49,320 nt of DNA from Faecalibacterium sp. UBA1819 (GTDB lineage Bacteria; Bacillota; Clostridia; Oscillospirales; Ruminococcaceae): assembly GCA_002315015.1 (NCBI GenBank), contig DCEX01000024.1, positions 1 to 49,320 of the forward strand, read 5' to 3'. Within the stretch, counting starts at the first letter, position 1, and the number at the start of each line of letters is the position of its first letter. Below, in pieces: positions 32,074-41,338 of this stretch. A program made the translations under genes and the position numbers. Below the pieces are notes generated by a model that saw nothing but the letters and a program-made list of their open reading frames with translations, searched no databases and was not told the origin of the DNA.

Positions 32074-33162
32074 ATGTCCGATAAAAAGAATGTGATTGCA
32101 ACGTTGTTGGAAAACGGCAAAAAAAACCAAAAGGTAACAACGCAGGAAATCAACGAAGCTTTGGAGGAAATGAACTTTGAAGTGGACTTTGTTGACAAGC
32201 TGTATGAAACCTTGGAAGCAAACAACATTGAAGTGATTGACGAGCCCGACCTCGATTTAGAGGACTTTACCTTGACCGAGGACAATGTGGACGTGCTGGA
32301 AAGCGCCCTTTCCGCCGAGGGTGTCGCCATTGACGACCCTGTAAAGGTATATTTGAAAGAGATTGGCCGTGTGCCTCTTTTGAACCCTGAGGAAGAAATC
32401 ACGCTGGCTACCCGTATTCAAGAGGGCGGCCCGGCAGGGGAAAAGGCGAAGCAGCGCTTGTCCGAGGCAAACCTGCGCTTGGTAGTTTCTATTGCAAAGC
32501 GTTATGTGGGCCGCGGAATGCAGTTCTTGGATTTGATTCAAGAGGGCAACCTCGGCTTAATCAAAGCGGTGGAGAAGTTTGACCACACGAAGGGCTTTAA
32601 ATTTTCCACCTATGCAACATGGTGGATTCGTCAGGCAATCACCCGTGCCATTGCCGACCAAGCCCGCACCATCCGTATCCCGGTGCATATGGTGGAAACC
32701 ATCAATAAGGTAAAGAAAATTTCCAGCCAGCTTCTGCACAAAAACGGCCATGAGCCGACCGCAGATGAAATTGCGCTCGAGCTGGATATGCCGGTAGATA
32801 AGGTGCGCGAGATTATGCGTGTTGCCCAAGAGCCGGTCAGCTTGGAAACGCCCATCGGTGAGGAGGAGGACAGCCACCTTGGCGACTTCATTCCCGATGA
32901 GGATGCCCCCGTACCCGCAGAGGCTGCCAGTCACACTCTGCTCAAAGAGCAGCTGTCCGGTGTGCTGCAAAGCCTGACCCCGCGTGAGGAAAAGGTGCTG
33001 CGTCTGCGTTTTGGTTTGGAGGATGGCCGCCCCCGCACGCTGGAGGAAGTGGGCAAAGAGTTTAACGTTACCCGTGAACGTATTCGCCAAATTGAAGCCA
33101 AAGCACTCAGAAAGCTTCGTCATCCCAGCCGCTCCAAAAAGCTGCGTGACTTTTTGGACTAA
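32074..33162 (+). CDS. rpoD: RNA polymerase primary sigma factor SigA/RpoD
   Basis: The 362-residue sigma-70 has region 1.1 (about 1-60), 1.2 ([17 protein letters not shown]), and region 2 with [20 protein letters not shown] and [15 protein letters not shown]. Region 3 has [13 protein letters not shown]. Region 4 has [14 protein letters not shown] and [18 protein letters not shown]. The promoters in this window with TTGACA/TATAAT-like boxes and 17-base gaps fit this factor. It starts 108 bases after dnaG. A duplicated hairpin element follows it. Confidence 0.98.
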   Translation: MSDKKNVIATLLENGKKNQKVTTQEINEALEEMNFEVDFVDKLYETLEANNIEVIDEPDLDLEDFTLTEDNVDVLESALSAEGVAIDDPVKVYLKEIGRVPLLNPEEEITLATRIQEGGPAGEKAKQRLSEANLRLVVSIAKRYVGRGMQFLDLIQEGNLGLIKAVEKFDHTKGFKFSTYATWWIRQAITRAIADQARTIRIPVHMVETINKVKKISSQLLHKNGHEPTADEIALELDMPVDKVREIMRVAQEPVSLETPIGEEEDSHLGDFIPDEDAPVPAEAASHTLLKEQLSGVLQSLTPREEKVLRLRFGLEDGRPRTLEEVGKEFNVTRERIRQIEAKALRKLRHPSRSKKLRDFLD

Positions 33163-33195
33163 AGATTTTATATATCAAAATAATTTTAATCAAAA

Positions 33196-33382
33196 TGCCC
33201 CGGCAAAAGCCGGGGCATCAGTTTGTCGAAAAAGCTTCACTTTTTCACAAACTGAAACATTATCTAAAATGGAAAAGGGGGCTAGCCCCCTTTTCCAAGC
33301 CTTTTTCCCCTTGCAGCCTAGGTTCTTTCTGAATGAGGCGGCAGTTTTTCGACAGTCTCATGCCCCGGCAAAAGCCGGGGCA
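33196..33382. repeat. Composite palindromic intergenic element with duplicated hairpins
   Basis: TGCCCCGGC-AAAA-GCCGGGGCA occurs twice, at 33196-33217 and 33361-33382. Between them are a bulged hairpin at 33218-33255 (TCAGTTTGT and ACAAACTGA outer arms), a perfect 26-base palindrome at 33271-33296 centred on GGGCTAGCCC, and CAGTTTTTCGACAG at 33350-33357 and nearby, which resembles the inverted form of the first hairpin arm. The outer hairpins can serve as rpoD terminators. Overall it resembles a small mobile repeat (BIME/MITE-like) inserted into or duplicating a terminator. Confidence 0.75.
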
Positions 33383-33406
33383 TTTTGATTTCTATCAAAT
33401 TTTTCA

Positions 33407-33649
33407 CTATTGAATTTCTTGTTCCAACCCATCAAATTCCGGCGTGGAAAAAAATTCACCAATTGTAATTCCGAGACCGTCACAAATCATTTTAATTGTA
33501 AGCACTTTAGGGTTTTGGCTTTTGCCATATAGAATATTTTTGATGCTTGATGGCGGAAGCGCACACAAGCCAGCAAGTTTGTTAATGGTAACGCCTCTTT
33601 CGCCGCAAAGCCCAAGAATCCGATTTTTAATTGCTGTTACTAAGTCCAT
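33407..33649 (-). CDS. XRE-family helix-turn-helix regulator
   Basis: This 80-residue protein is essentially one Cro/C1-type HTH domain: RILGLCGERGVTINKLAGLC, PPSSIKNILYGKSQNPKVLT and IKMICDGLGITIGEFF. It lacks a sensor or dimerisation domain. It lies downstream of, and in the same direction as, the large carbohydrate-related gene, 32 bases away, and runs against rpoD. Target genes are unknown. Confidence 0.85.
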   Translation of the reverse strand: MDLVTAIKNRILGLCGERGVTINKLAGLCALPPSSIKNILYGKSQNPKVLTIKMICDGLGITIGEFFSTPEFDGLEQEIQ

Positions 33650-33680
33650 GCATTATCCCTCATGTTGATATAGTGAGTGC

Positions 33681-36050
33681 TTACGTTGCTACGGGCTTAA
33701 CCAAAATCGTATCCGCCATGGTGAACACGTCCGGCACACCCTTATAGGTACACCATGCGGGCATTTTGGCGTAGCGATGTGCGATAATGCGGAAACAGCG
33801 GATATTTTGATTCACCGAGAGGAAAAAGTCCTTTTTCACAATTTCCCGTTCGCACGGGGCGCACGGAAGGTGGAGCGTATCCGTCAACACAAGATGTTCT
33901 TCATCCGGCCCGGTAAAAAGCTCAATATACTCAGGGAACACAATGCCGGAACGATGGTGCGACAAAAAGCCGATGCCAATTTCCCGCACGGGCTGTTCGG
34001 CTGGCAAAATAGCCGTTACGTCCAAGTTTTCCAAGGTTCCCAGCCATTCACCGCACAAGAAATCACAGGTGCCGCGCTGGGCAGAAAGTAAACCGTCAAC
34101 GCCATTGCGGTTAAACACCTCGCGCGGGTCAAATTTGGTGGGGCTTTTCAGGGTCATATCCGTCAAAACAAACTGATACAATGCCCGCTGCACTTCGCTG
34201 CACCGTCCGTCCGGCAGGAAAAGCCGGGCAGAAATCAGCGTATCCTTTTGAATGGAAATCGGTTTTTCATAAAGAGGGGAGGCTTGCGTAGGCGTGCTTC
34301 CGTCTGTCGTAAAGCGGATTTCTCCCGCTTGCTTTGCAGTGAGTACAATTTCAGCGCAAGTGCCGCAGGGGAAAATGCTCTCTGCCGGGCTGAATACAGG
34401 CGCAATCGGCAAAGCGGATTCCGCCGGCTTCCAGTGTGTGGTAACTGCGTCGAGTGCTTGCGGATTGCTGCGATATTCCTCGGTGTAAAAGTTCTCCGCG
34501 TCGGCACCTTCTCCTAAGCGCAAAGCAATCTGGCCGTTCTGCGGCGAAATGCAAAGGCCGTCTTTTCCGGCTTTCATAATGGTGCCTGTTTCCACGGTGA
34601 AGTGATAGGCAAAGCCTTCGTGCTGCATTTGAATTTGAGCGTTTTCTGCGGCTTCAAACACGGGCAGGCGGTCAAACAAAAGGCTGTATTCTGCTGTCAG
34701 AATCAGCCGGTCGGGAGAAAGCGTAAAGCGCGCCAGCAAACGGTTCTGCGACACTTCCCACAGCTCGGCACAAGCAGATGCGTCGTTTTCTGCATAAAAA
34801 CGGATGCTTCCCGACGGTTCTGTGCCGTCCTCAGCCAAAAGACGGAGGAACGGGCGTTCCCGGCCTTCCTGCGTCCAAAGCTGGGGAAAGAGTACGGGGA
34901 GTGCGTCAAAGGTGCTTTTCAGGTTCGTCATGGCGTGGCGAAGATAGCGCGAGGGGTATTGCTCCCGGTAAAGGAAGAAGTCGCGGATTCTCAAATGGGA
35001 ATCTTCCCCTAAGAAGCTTAAACGGTAGCAGCTGGAGGCATACCATTGGGTGCAAAGAGAATGCTTTTCGTTCCAATCGCGGGAGGCTTGCCAAGTCATG
35101 GGCGGGGTAATGCGGTATTTTTTCAAAAACCATTCCGCACTTGCCGCCATCGTTTCTACGCGCAGCTTGCCCTCTTTTGCCAGCTCGGAAATATGTTCCA
35201 GCTGGGGAGCAAAGCCGGGCTCAATGTTTTCCCACAAAAAATTGTTTTCCTGCCCAATCTGTGCATAGCCGATGCCAAGCGAATCTTCTTCGGTCAGATT
35301 GGCGAACATCCACGAAATCCATTGTTTGTCGCGCCCTGTCATCCAAGCAGGTTCCAGCGTAAACACCATGCCGTTTAAATCTTCGCGCAGATTTTGCTCA
35401 AAGCTGTAAATAGGGTCCGGCCCCAAAAGACGAAAAACAGGCACAGAAAGCTGATGCTCCGGCGACTGCGCCGGGATATTTTCGTTCATGCGGCTGGGAT
35501 AGTAAATGCCGTTGGGATATCCGCCCCAAAGGGTAAAGCCGTCGGTTCCAATTTGGTCGCGGCAGGTTGCCCCCGCCACAATGCCGTACCGCTCGGCGGC
35601 ATATTGCAGCGTTACCGTATCCAGCACCCAAGAGCCGATGCTTTTGGGATAACAGCCGAAAACATGGAAAAACTCGTCCATATAAGCGTCAACCAGTCGT
35701 TTTCGCTCCTCTGGTTCGTAGCCGATGCTGTAAGCGCTGTTGACGCGCTCGTCAAATTCTTCTGTCACCTGACCACGAAAACGAACGCCCGCCTTTTCAC
35801 ACATCTCGCGGGTGATTTCCCACCATGCGGAAATTTCGTCGGAGGGGTCGGTGTATTCCCGCAGCAATGCTTGGTAACGCTCGTCGGTTAAAGCGTCATA
35901 CTTTAAGGCGTAGGTGGTGGGCAGCCCGTATTGGCTTGCAATTTGCATTTGGTTTCGTATGGTGTCGAAATCGTCTTGGATAAAGCGGCTCGGTTCTTCG
36001 TGAGATTTGCGGATAAAGTTGTAAATGTTGACAATCACATGTTTTTTCAT
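33681..36050 (-). CDS. Large carbohydrate-related protein with CHB_HEX_C-like and discoidin-like C-terminal parts
   Basis: ATG 36050 is chosen because AAAAGGATGG precedes it; the longer frame has no such site. The 789-residue protein starts MKKHVIVNIYNFIRKSHEEP. The first 370 residues resemble a deacetylase/GH-like barrel family in which NIYNFIR, PTTYALKYDAL, SIGYEPEER, FGCYPKSIGSW and YGIVAGATCRDQIGTDG are conserved. Near 560-615 is GEIRFTTDGSTPTQ, a chitobiase/hexosaminidase C-terminal-like sheet. The last 170 residues resemble an F5/8C (discoidin) domain. No signal peptide is evident, which is odd for a protein with surface-type binding domains. Activity is not assigned. Confidence 0.55.
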   Translation of the reverse strand: MKKHVIVNIYNFIRKSHEEPSRFIQDDFDTIRNQMQIASQYGLPTTYALKYDALTDERYQALLREYTDPSDEISAWWEITREMCEKAGVRFRGQVTEEFDERVNSAYSIGYEPEERKRLVDAYMDEFFHVFGCYPKSIGSWVLDTVTLQYAAERYGIVAGATCRDQIGTDGFTLWGGYPNGIYYPSRMNENIPAQSPEHQLSVPVFRLLGPDPIYSFEQNLREDLNGMVFTLEPAWMTGRDKQWISWMFANLTEEDSLGIGYAQIGQENNFLWENIEPGFAPQLEHISELAKEGKLRVETMAASAEWFLKKYRITPPMTWQASRDWNEKHSLCTQWYASSCYRLSFLGEDSHLRIRDFFLYREQYPSRYLRHAMTNLKSTFDALPVLFPQLWTQEGRERPFLRLLAEDGTEPSGSIRFYAENDASACAELWEVSQNRLLARFTLSPDRLILTAEYSLLFDRLPVFEAAENAQIQMQHEGFAYHFTVETGTIMKAGKDGLCISPQNGQIALRLGEGADAENFYTEEYRSNPQALDAVTTHWKPAESALPIAPVFSPAESIFPCGTCAEIVLTAKQAGEIRFTTDGSTPTQASPLYEKPISIQKDTLISARLFLPDGRCSEVQRALYQFVLTDMTLKSPTKFDPREVFNRNGVDGLLSAQRGTCDFLCGEWLGTLENLDVTAILPAEQPVREIGIGFLSHHRSGIVFPEYIELFTGPDEEHLVLTDTLHLPCAPCEREIVKKDFFLSVNQNIRCFRIIAHRYAKMPAWCTYKGVPDVFTMADTILVKPVAT

Positions 36051-36181
36051 AATAGCGCCATCCTTTTCGTCATGGTGCAAATATCGCGGCCGCAGAGGGG
36101 AGTAAAAAGGCCGCAGAAACGCCCCTAGTCTATGGGACACGATAGCATAAACAGCGCGCAAAGTCAATGTGATTTAGCAAA

Positions 36182-36219
36182 GAAAAAAGCCCGGGACGTT
36201 CGCTGTAAACGTCCCGGGC
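36182..36219 (-). terminator. Terminator of the SGNH/MBOAT operon
   Basis: GCCCGGGACGTT and AACGTCCCGGGC form a perfect 12-bp stem, and on the minus strand the hairpin is followed by TTTTTTCT. It lies just after the SGNH-protein stop. Confidence 0.92.
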
Positions 36220-36237
36220 CGTGGAGTGTTAGGTGGG

Positions 36238-37338
36238 TTAAGTTTCAAACGGCAGCACACGCGGGTTTTCCGACGGCTGTGCCAAAAGTGCTTCGGTGTT
36301 CTCGCGGTCAATCAGCGGTTTTAAAAGCTCGCTTTGCTCGGAAAGCGAACGGATAATATAACCATAAACGCGGTCGCCGCCGTGGAAGCCGTCAATGTAT
36401 TCCACATCCTGTGTGTCGGGCATGGAAGTAAAGTCGAAAAACTCACCGCCAACGGCTTCAAAACGTGCGGCAATCTCGCTGTAAAGGGTGTCAAGGTAGC
36501 CGTATTTCCCCGTAGCTTCCATTCGTGCAGCCACAGACGGGGGAAACGGCGGCAAAAACCCGACAATCTGAATCTCGCGCTGCTTGCAGAAACCAAGCAA
36601 AACGTCAAGCTGTTCCAAGGCAACAGAGTCGGGGGTGTCGCAGCCTTGAAAGCGCAGCTCATCAAAATCAATATTGCGGTAAATGGTGGAAAAATTCTTT
36701 TCCGGCTCCTGCAAATTGGCTTGTGCCGTTTTTCCGTAACGGTAGCTGCCGTCCGCAGCAAAGCCGGAGCCGCTTGCCGCAGCCGCCAAGCCGTACACGC
36801 CGGGCTTAGGCAGCAGATTGGAGAAAATGGAGAATTTGCCGTCCCCATAGTCAAACCCCAGCCGCAACAGGGTATCGAGCGGGTTCATTTCCAAGTCGCC
36901 GAAGCTTAAACCGCCGAAATTCGCCTGACGCCAAGGCGTGTTGAACATATCTTGGTCAAGCACAGCAAGTAAAGTTTTGGGCAAACTTTCCTCGGGAAGT
37001 TCCTGCAAAAATTCGGTGTAGTTGGCAATATTTCTCACACCGCCGCCCGCATTGTAAAAGCTTTCAGTGGAAAAGAAATCGCTTGCCAGCTGCATACTGC
37101 GGCTCGTTCCCAGCACCAAAAGCTCGGGGGCAAGCTCACTGGTGACGCGGTGCTTATAAGTGAAAAAGTTTTCGTGATGGGCTGTGCCGTACAGTTTCAG
37201 CTCACCGCTGACCGTAGCGGGAACAAGCTCATCCATCACGGCCAGCTCGCGCGTGTTGAACATAACGGCGGCTAATAAGCCGTAAAATACCGCAATGGGA
37301 AGCAAAAACAGGCTGATAACAGTTAAAAAACGTTTCAT
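36238..37338 (-). CDS. Membrane-anchored SGNH-like protein, partner of MBOAT acyltransferase
   Basis: The 366-residue protein has one N-terminal membrane helix (FLTVISLFLLPIAVFYGLLA) and an extracellular domain. LVLGTSRSMQ holds S79 and EYIDGFHGGDRVYG holds D316 and H319; these fit the Ser-Asp-His triad of SGNH/AlgX/DltD-type acyl esterase-transferases. It starts 13 bases after the MBOAT gene. In such pairs the MBOAT protein passes acyl groups across the membrane and the SGNH protein places them on a polysaccharide. The acceptor is unknown, as no glycan-synthesis genes are adjacent. Confidence 0.75.
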   Translation of the reverse strand: MKRFLTVISLFLLPIAVFYGLLAAVMFNTRELAVMDELVPATVSGELKLYGTAHHENFFTYKHRVTSELAPELLVLGTSRSMQLASDFFSTESFYNAGGGVRNIANYTEFLQELPEESLPKTLLAVLDQDMFNTPWRQANFGGLSFGDLEMNPLDTLLRLGFDYGDGKFSIFSNLLPKPGVYGLAAAASGSGFAADGSYRYGKTAQANLQEPEKNFSTIYRNIDFDELRFQGCDTPDSVALEQLDVLLGFCKQREIQIVGFLPPFPPSVAARMEATGKYGYLDTLYSEIAARFEAVGGEFFDFTSMPDTQDVEYIDGFHGGDRVYGYIIRSLSEQSELLKPLIDRENTEALLAQPSENPRVLPFET

Positions 37339-37351
37339 GCATCACACCCCC

Positions 37352-38797
37352 TTAAAATGCAAAATACATGGTGCTGCCTGCGCCCAGACTGCCCCATAAG
37401 ATGATGCCTGCCATCCAGACGTAGGAAATGCACACCTGCACCCAGCCTTTTTGACGCGCCATCCATGCGGCATAGTCTTCCTGACGCTTGAACCAATCCA
37501 CAGCGGCCACCGCCAAAACCATGGCGGCGATACGCACGCAAGCCGAAGGGGTTAAGCCCAGCAGCACAATGCTCTCTTTGACATAAGACACCGTGGGCTG
37601 AAAATCATAGAATAAATGGGTGAGGATATAGATGATATTGTCTGTGGTAGAACAGGCAAAGAAAATCCAAGAAAAACACACCAAAAGGAAGGTGACAAGC
37701 GTGGCCAGCGGTGCGCGCAGACGCAAAAGCGGCCCCGGCGCACTGCCCCAAATTCGTTCGCGAACAGGGCGGGTGAGCGTTCCCACCATCATGTACAGCC
37801 CATGTACACAGCCCCATAACAGCATCGGAACAGCGGCGCCGTGCCACAAGCCGCTGACGACGAACGTCAAAAATAAATTCAGCAAATGGCGGGCTTTGCA
37901 AACGCGGCTGCCGCCCAAGGGGATGTAGACATAATCTTTCAGCCAGCTCGAAAGAGAAATATGCCAGCGCGCCCAAAACTCTTTGATGGACTGGGAAAAA
38001 TAGGGCGAGCGGAAATTTTCGCAAAGCGCAAAGCCCAGCATTCGCCCAAGCCCGCGCGCAACATCGGTATAGCCGGAAAAATCGGCATAAATTTGTACGG
38101 CATATAAGAAAACGGCAATGATAATGCTCATGCCGTGCAGCTTCTGCGGGTCGTAAAACACCGGCTCGGCAAATGCGGAAATCGTTTGCGCCAAGGCCAG
38201 TTTTTTAAACAGACCAAACGCAGCCAGCTGTGCGCCGCCGATCGCTTGCTTTGTGTCAAAGCTGCGCGGTGTGTTCAGCTGAGGCAATAGGTCGCACGGG
38301 CGCGTCAAAGGCCCGGCGGTAATCTGCAAAAACAGGCTGAAAGAAGTCACGCACAAAAGCGCATTGCGCTCCGCCGCACATTTTTTGCGGTAAACATCAA
38401 CCAGATAGCTTACCATTAAAAACGTATAGTAGCTGATTCCTGCCGGTGCGCCCCATTGCAGATAGAGCGGGGAAAACGACAGGTGCAGAATGCCGGAAAG
38501 TGCAGCAAGGCTGTCGCTGAAAAAGTTGAAATATTTAAACAGCAATAACGGCGCAAGGCAAACCAGCAGTACCGCAGCCAAAACGGGCTTGGTGCGCCGT
38601 TTTTCCAGCAGTAGGGCGCCGCCCCAGGCAAGCATTCCCATGGCGAGCAGCAAAAGCAGAAATCCTGCGCCGAACGGGGCATAAAAAGCGCAGCTTGCCA
38701 ACAGAAGCACCGGCAGACGAAACGAGCGCGGCGCACACCAATAAACCGCAAAGACAGCAGCGAAAAAAACAAAAAAGAGAAGCGAAAAAATCTGCAA
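37352..38797 (-). CDS. MBOAT-family O-acyltransferase (AlgI/DltB-like)
   Basis: A TTG start at 38797 (481 residues) fits AAGGATG just upstream and the usual family opening (LQIFSLLFFVFFAAVFAVYW). An ATG 14 codons earlier has no ribosome site. About a dozen membrane helices flank the signatures IYADFSGYTDVARGLGRMLG, FWARWHISLSSWLKDYVYIP, LGG, and FVVSGLWHGAAVPMLLWG. The catalytic His is in the last of these. It moves acyl, probably acetyl, groups across the membrane for the SGNH partner encoded next. Confidence 0.92.
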   Translation of the reverse strand: MQIFSLLFFVFFAAVFAVYWCAPRSFRLPVLLLASCAFYAPFGAGFLLLLLAMGMLAWGGALLLEKRRTKPVLAAVLLVCLAPLLLFKYFNFFSDSLAALSGILHLSFSPLYLQWGAPAGISYYTFLMVSYLVDVYRKKCAAERNALLCVTSFSLFLQITAGPLTRPCDLLPQLNTPRSFDTKQAIGGAQLAAFGLFKKLALAQTISAFAEPVFYDPQKLHGMSIIIAVFLYAVQIYADFSGYTDVARGLGRMLGFALCENFRSPYFSQSIKEFWARWHISLSSWLKDYVYIPLGGSRVCKARHLLNLFLTFVVSGLWHGAAVPMLLWGCVHGLYMMVGTLTRPVRERIWGSAPGPLLRLRAPLATLVTFLLVCFSWIFFACSTTDNIIYILTHLFYDFQPTVSYVKESIVLLGLTPSACVRIAAMVLAVAAVDWFKRQEDYAAWMARQKGWVQVCISYVWMAGIILWGSLGAGSTMYFAF

Positions 38798-38886
38798 GGG
38801 TGACACATCCTTATCGTGATTGGTAAAAAAACAATGCACAGAGAAAAAGAAAGTTTTTGACGGGAGGGCGGCAAAGCGCGGAACGC

Positions 38887-41265
38887 TTACGGCTCATTTT
38901 GCCAAAAAGCGTCCAGCGCTTGTGCCAGTGCCTGTGTGTTGGAAGTATAGCGCAGGTGCGCCCAATGCGGCGGCATCAGTGCGCGGTAGGCGCTTTGGCG
39001 GTAGCGTGCGTCAATGAGCAGTACCATGCCGCGGTCGTGTTCCGTTCGGATGACACGCCCGGCTGCTTGCAGCACCTTGTTCATGCCGGGACAGCGGTAA
39101 GCGTAGGCAAAGCCGTCCAGCTCCTGTTCGTTATAGTAGTCGCGCAGTGCATCGGGAACCGCCCCAATTTGAGGAAGCCCGACGCCGATAATCACACAGC
39201 CAATCAGCCGCTCGCCTGCAAGGTCAATGCCTTCGGAAAACGAGCCGCCCAGCACGCAAAACCCCACCAGTCCTTCCGAGCGCTGGGCGTGAAATTCATC
39301 CAGAAAAGCCGTTTGCTCCTCAGCGGACAGCGACGGCTCTTGCAGCAGCGTTTGCTGGTCAGGGTACTGTGCGCAGAACCTTTCATGGATTTGCCGCAAA
39401 TAGCGGTAGGAGGGGGCAAACACCAGATAGTTGCCCGCGCGTGCAGAAACGGCGGTGTGAATCATTTCGCACACCTCCTGCAAGGAGCGTTCGCGGTCGG
39501 CATATTTTGTACTGACGCCGTCTGCGCACAGCAAACAAAGATGCTCACTTTCAAAGGGACTTGTCATTGCAAGGCCGCGTGCATGTTCCAAAGCGCCCAG
39601 CGTTCGCATGAAGTAATCCAGCGGGGATAATGTGGCGCTGAACAAAACCCCTGCACAGGCTGCGGAAAAGCATTGTGACAGAAAGTCGGACGCATCCAGA
39701 CAAAGGCACGAAACGGTGACGTCGTTTTGCTCCAGCGAAATCAGCGTGGTAAAATGGTCGTCATACCATTCGTGCAGCTTTAAGAAAAAGCGTGCGTCAA
39801 AGTAAAGCGCCAGCACAAGGTCGTGCGTTTGTCCGGCGCGATGTTCCTCTAAAAATGTTTCTGCAGCGGCACAAAATTCGCCCACCGCTTTCAAAAAAGC
39901 CTTGTCCGGCTCGCGGGTGCACCACGCGCTGCGTTCTTCCGTTTGTCCCTGTGTGCGAAAGTCAATCATGCGGCGGTTGACCTTCATCAGCGCCGACGAC
40001 AGGCGGCGGCTTTGCTTGGCGACGGCCTTTTTTACCTCCCAAAAGCTTTTTTTGCTCAAATGGGCCGAATACATATCGCGGGAACGCTCCACAAGGTTGT
40101 GCGCTTCGTCTACTAAAAGAATAGCCTCGCCGCCTTGCTCTCCCTGTGCAAAAAAGCGTTTCAGCCGCACCACGGGGTCAAACACATAGTTATAGTCGCA
40201 TAAAATACAGTCACAGTGGGAGGAAACGTCCAAAGCCAGTTCAAACGGGCAGAGCCGTTCCTTTTCGGCAAAGGCGGAAAGCGCGTTCGGGGAAAAGTCG
40301 TCTGTTTCATCCAAAAAGCGCAGCAGTGCTTCGTTGATGCGGTCATAATAACCCTCTGCCCGCGGGCAGTCCACCGGATTGCACGACACACGTTCCATCG
40401 GGCAGATTTTTTCCTTGGCGGTCAGCACCACGCTTTTCAGCCGCAGCGGTGTTGATGTGCTGTGCATTGTGCTGCGCAAAAGCGAAAGCGCGCTTTGTGC
40501 GGCCTCTCGCGTTGCGTTTTTGGCGGTTAAATAAAACACCACGCTGCCTGTGCCTTCTCCCATGGCCTTCAAAGCGGGGAATAGGGTGGAAAGCGTTTTT
40601 CCCGTTCCCGTAGGAGCAACGGCAAACAGCTGACCGCCCTTGCGAATGGTGCGGTAAACGGCCCCGGCCAGTTCATACTGTCCCTTTCGGTAAGAGGGAA
40701 ATGGAAAGCGCAGCGCCGAAAGGCTTTGTGTGCGCAGCCCGAGCCAGTGGGTGCGGCGCTCTTGCCACGGCGCATATTGCAGCAAGGTATCAAGCACAAA
40801 TTGCTCCAGATCTTCTTGAGAAAAGCGTTTGCGGTGACGAATAATCTCCTCGGTGTCGGCTTGCACATACGTCAGCTGCAAGGTGACATGAGCCAAATGC
40901 TCGGCTTTGCATAAAAAAGCGCCGTAACACTTTGCCTGCGCCCAATGTGCGGCGGAAAAATCTTCGGTGAGCAGCTCTGCCGGCGCACACGTTGTTTTGA
41001 TTTCGTCAATCACGGTTTCGCCGTTTTCGGTGAAAATGCCGTCGGCGCGTCCTTCCAGCTCATACTGAGTCCCCTCCACAACAAAGCAGCCTTTCAGCAC
41101 CACCTCGGCGCGGTAATCGCCTCGGGCTTCCTTTTGCAGTTTTCGATGAAGGCGGCTGCCCTCATTGGCGCGGTCAAACCCGCCGAAACGGTTGTCAATG
41201 GAGCCGCTTCGGTGAATCAGCTCCACCAATTCACGCACAGATAAATGAACGGTCTGATCTGTCAA
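38887..41265 (-). CDS. Cas4/RecB-like nuclease fused to XPD/DinG-family Fe-S helicase
   Basis: TTG 41265 follows GGAAAGGAG; the longer frame would run into pduL. The 792-residue protein starts with a PD-(D/E)xK nuclease: H40, D75 in EGRADGIF, E88-I-K90 in VIDEIKTT, and Q110-x3-Y114. This set is typical of RecB/Cas4 nucleases. The superfamily 2 helicase follows, with Walker A APTGTGKT (217-224, K223), Cys 288, 295, 300 and 339 as likely Fe-S ligands, and DEAH at 386-389. Motifs LFSATLSPLDYF, GGSFSEGIDLAGERL and QAAGRVIRTEHDRG complete it. The likely role is DNA end or structure processing in repair. Confidence 0.88.
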   Translation of the reverse strand: MTDQTVHLSVRELVELIHRSGSIDNRFGGFDRANEGSRLHRKLQKEARGDYRAEVVLKGCFVVEGTQYELEGRADGIFTENGETVIDEIKTTCAPAELLTEDFSAAHWAQAKCYGAFLCKAEHLAHVTLQLTYVQADTEEIIRHRKRFSQEDLEQFVLDTLLQYAPWQERRTHWLGLRTQSLSALRFPFPSYRKGQYELAGAVYRTIRKGGQLFAVAPTGTGKTLSTLFPALKAMGEGTGSVVFYLTAKNATREAAQSALSLLRSTMHSTSTPLRLKSVVLTAKEKICPMERVSCNPVDCPRAEGYYDRINEALLRFLDETDDFSPNALSAFAEKERLCPFELALDVSSHCDCILCDYNYVFDPVVRLKRFFAQGEQGGEAILLVDEAHNLVERSRDMYSAHLSKKSFWEVKKAVAKQSRRLSSALMKVNRRMIDFRTQGQTEERSAWCTREPDKAFLKAVGEFCAAAETFLEEHRAGQTHDLVLALYFDARFFLKLHEWYDDHFTTLISLEQNDVTVSCLCLDASDFLSQCFSAACAGVLFSATLSPLDYFMRTLGALEHARGLAMTSPFESEHLCLLCADGVSTKYADRERSLQEVCEMIHTAVSARAGNYLVFAPSYRYLRQIHERFCAQYPDQQTLLQEPSLSAEEQTAFLDEFHAQRSEGLVGFCVLGGSFSEGIDLAGERLIGCVIIGVGLPQIGAVPDALRDYYNEQELDGFAYAYRCPGMNKVLQAAGRVIRTEHDRGMVLLIDARYRQSAYRALMPPHWAHLRYTSNTQALAQALDAFWQNEP

Positions 41266-41300
41266 AGGTACGCTCCTTTCCGCCGAAAGAAATGAAAATT

Positions 41301-41328
41301 CCCCCGGCGCTGTTTGAAACACCGGGGG
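41301..41328 (-). terminator. Hairpin after pduL
   Basis: CCCCCGG and CCGGGGG pair around an inner GTTTGAAAC. On the minus strand it follows the pduL stop and precedes AATTTTCATTT. The T-run is interrupted, so partial read-through into the helicase gene is likely. Confidence 0.6.
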
Positions 41329-41338
41329 TGGAAAAGCA

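Noticed and set aside
33196..33382. CRISPR-like repeat after rpoD
   Set aside because: Only two palindromic copies exist, the middle part is itself palindromic, and no cas gene is near.
38887..41265. cas4 as a sign of a CRISPR system
   Set aside because: The Cas4-like domain is fused to an XPD/DinG helicase; no other cas gene or array is present.
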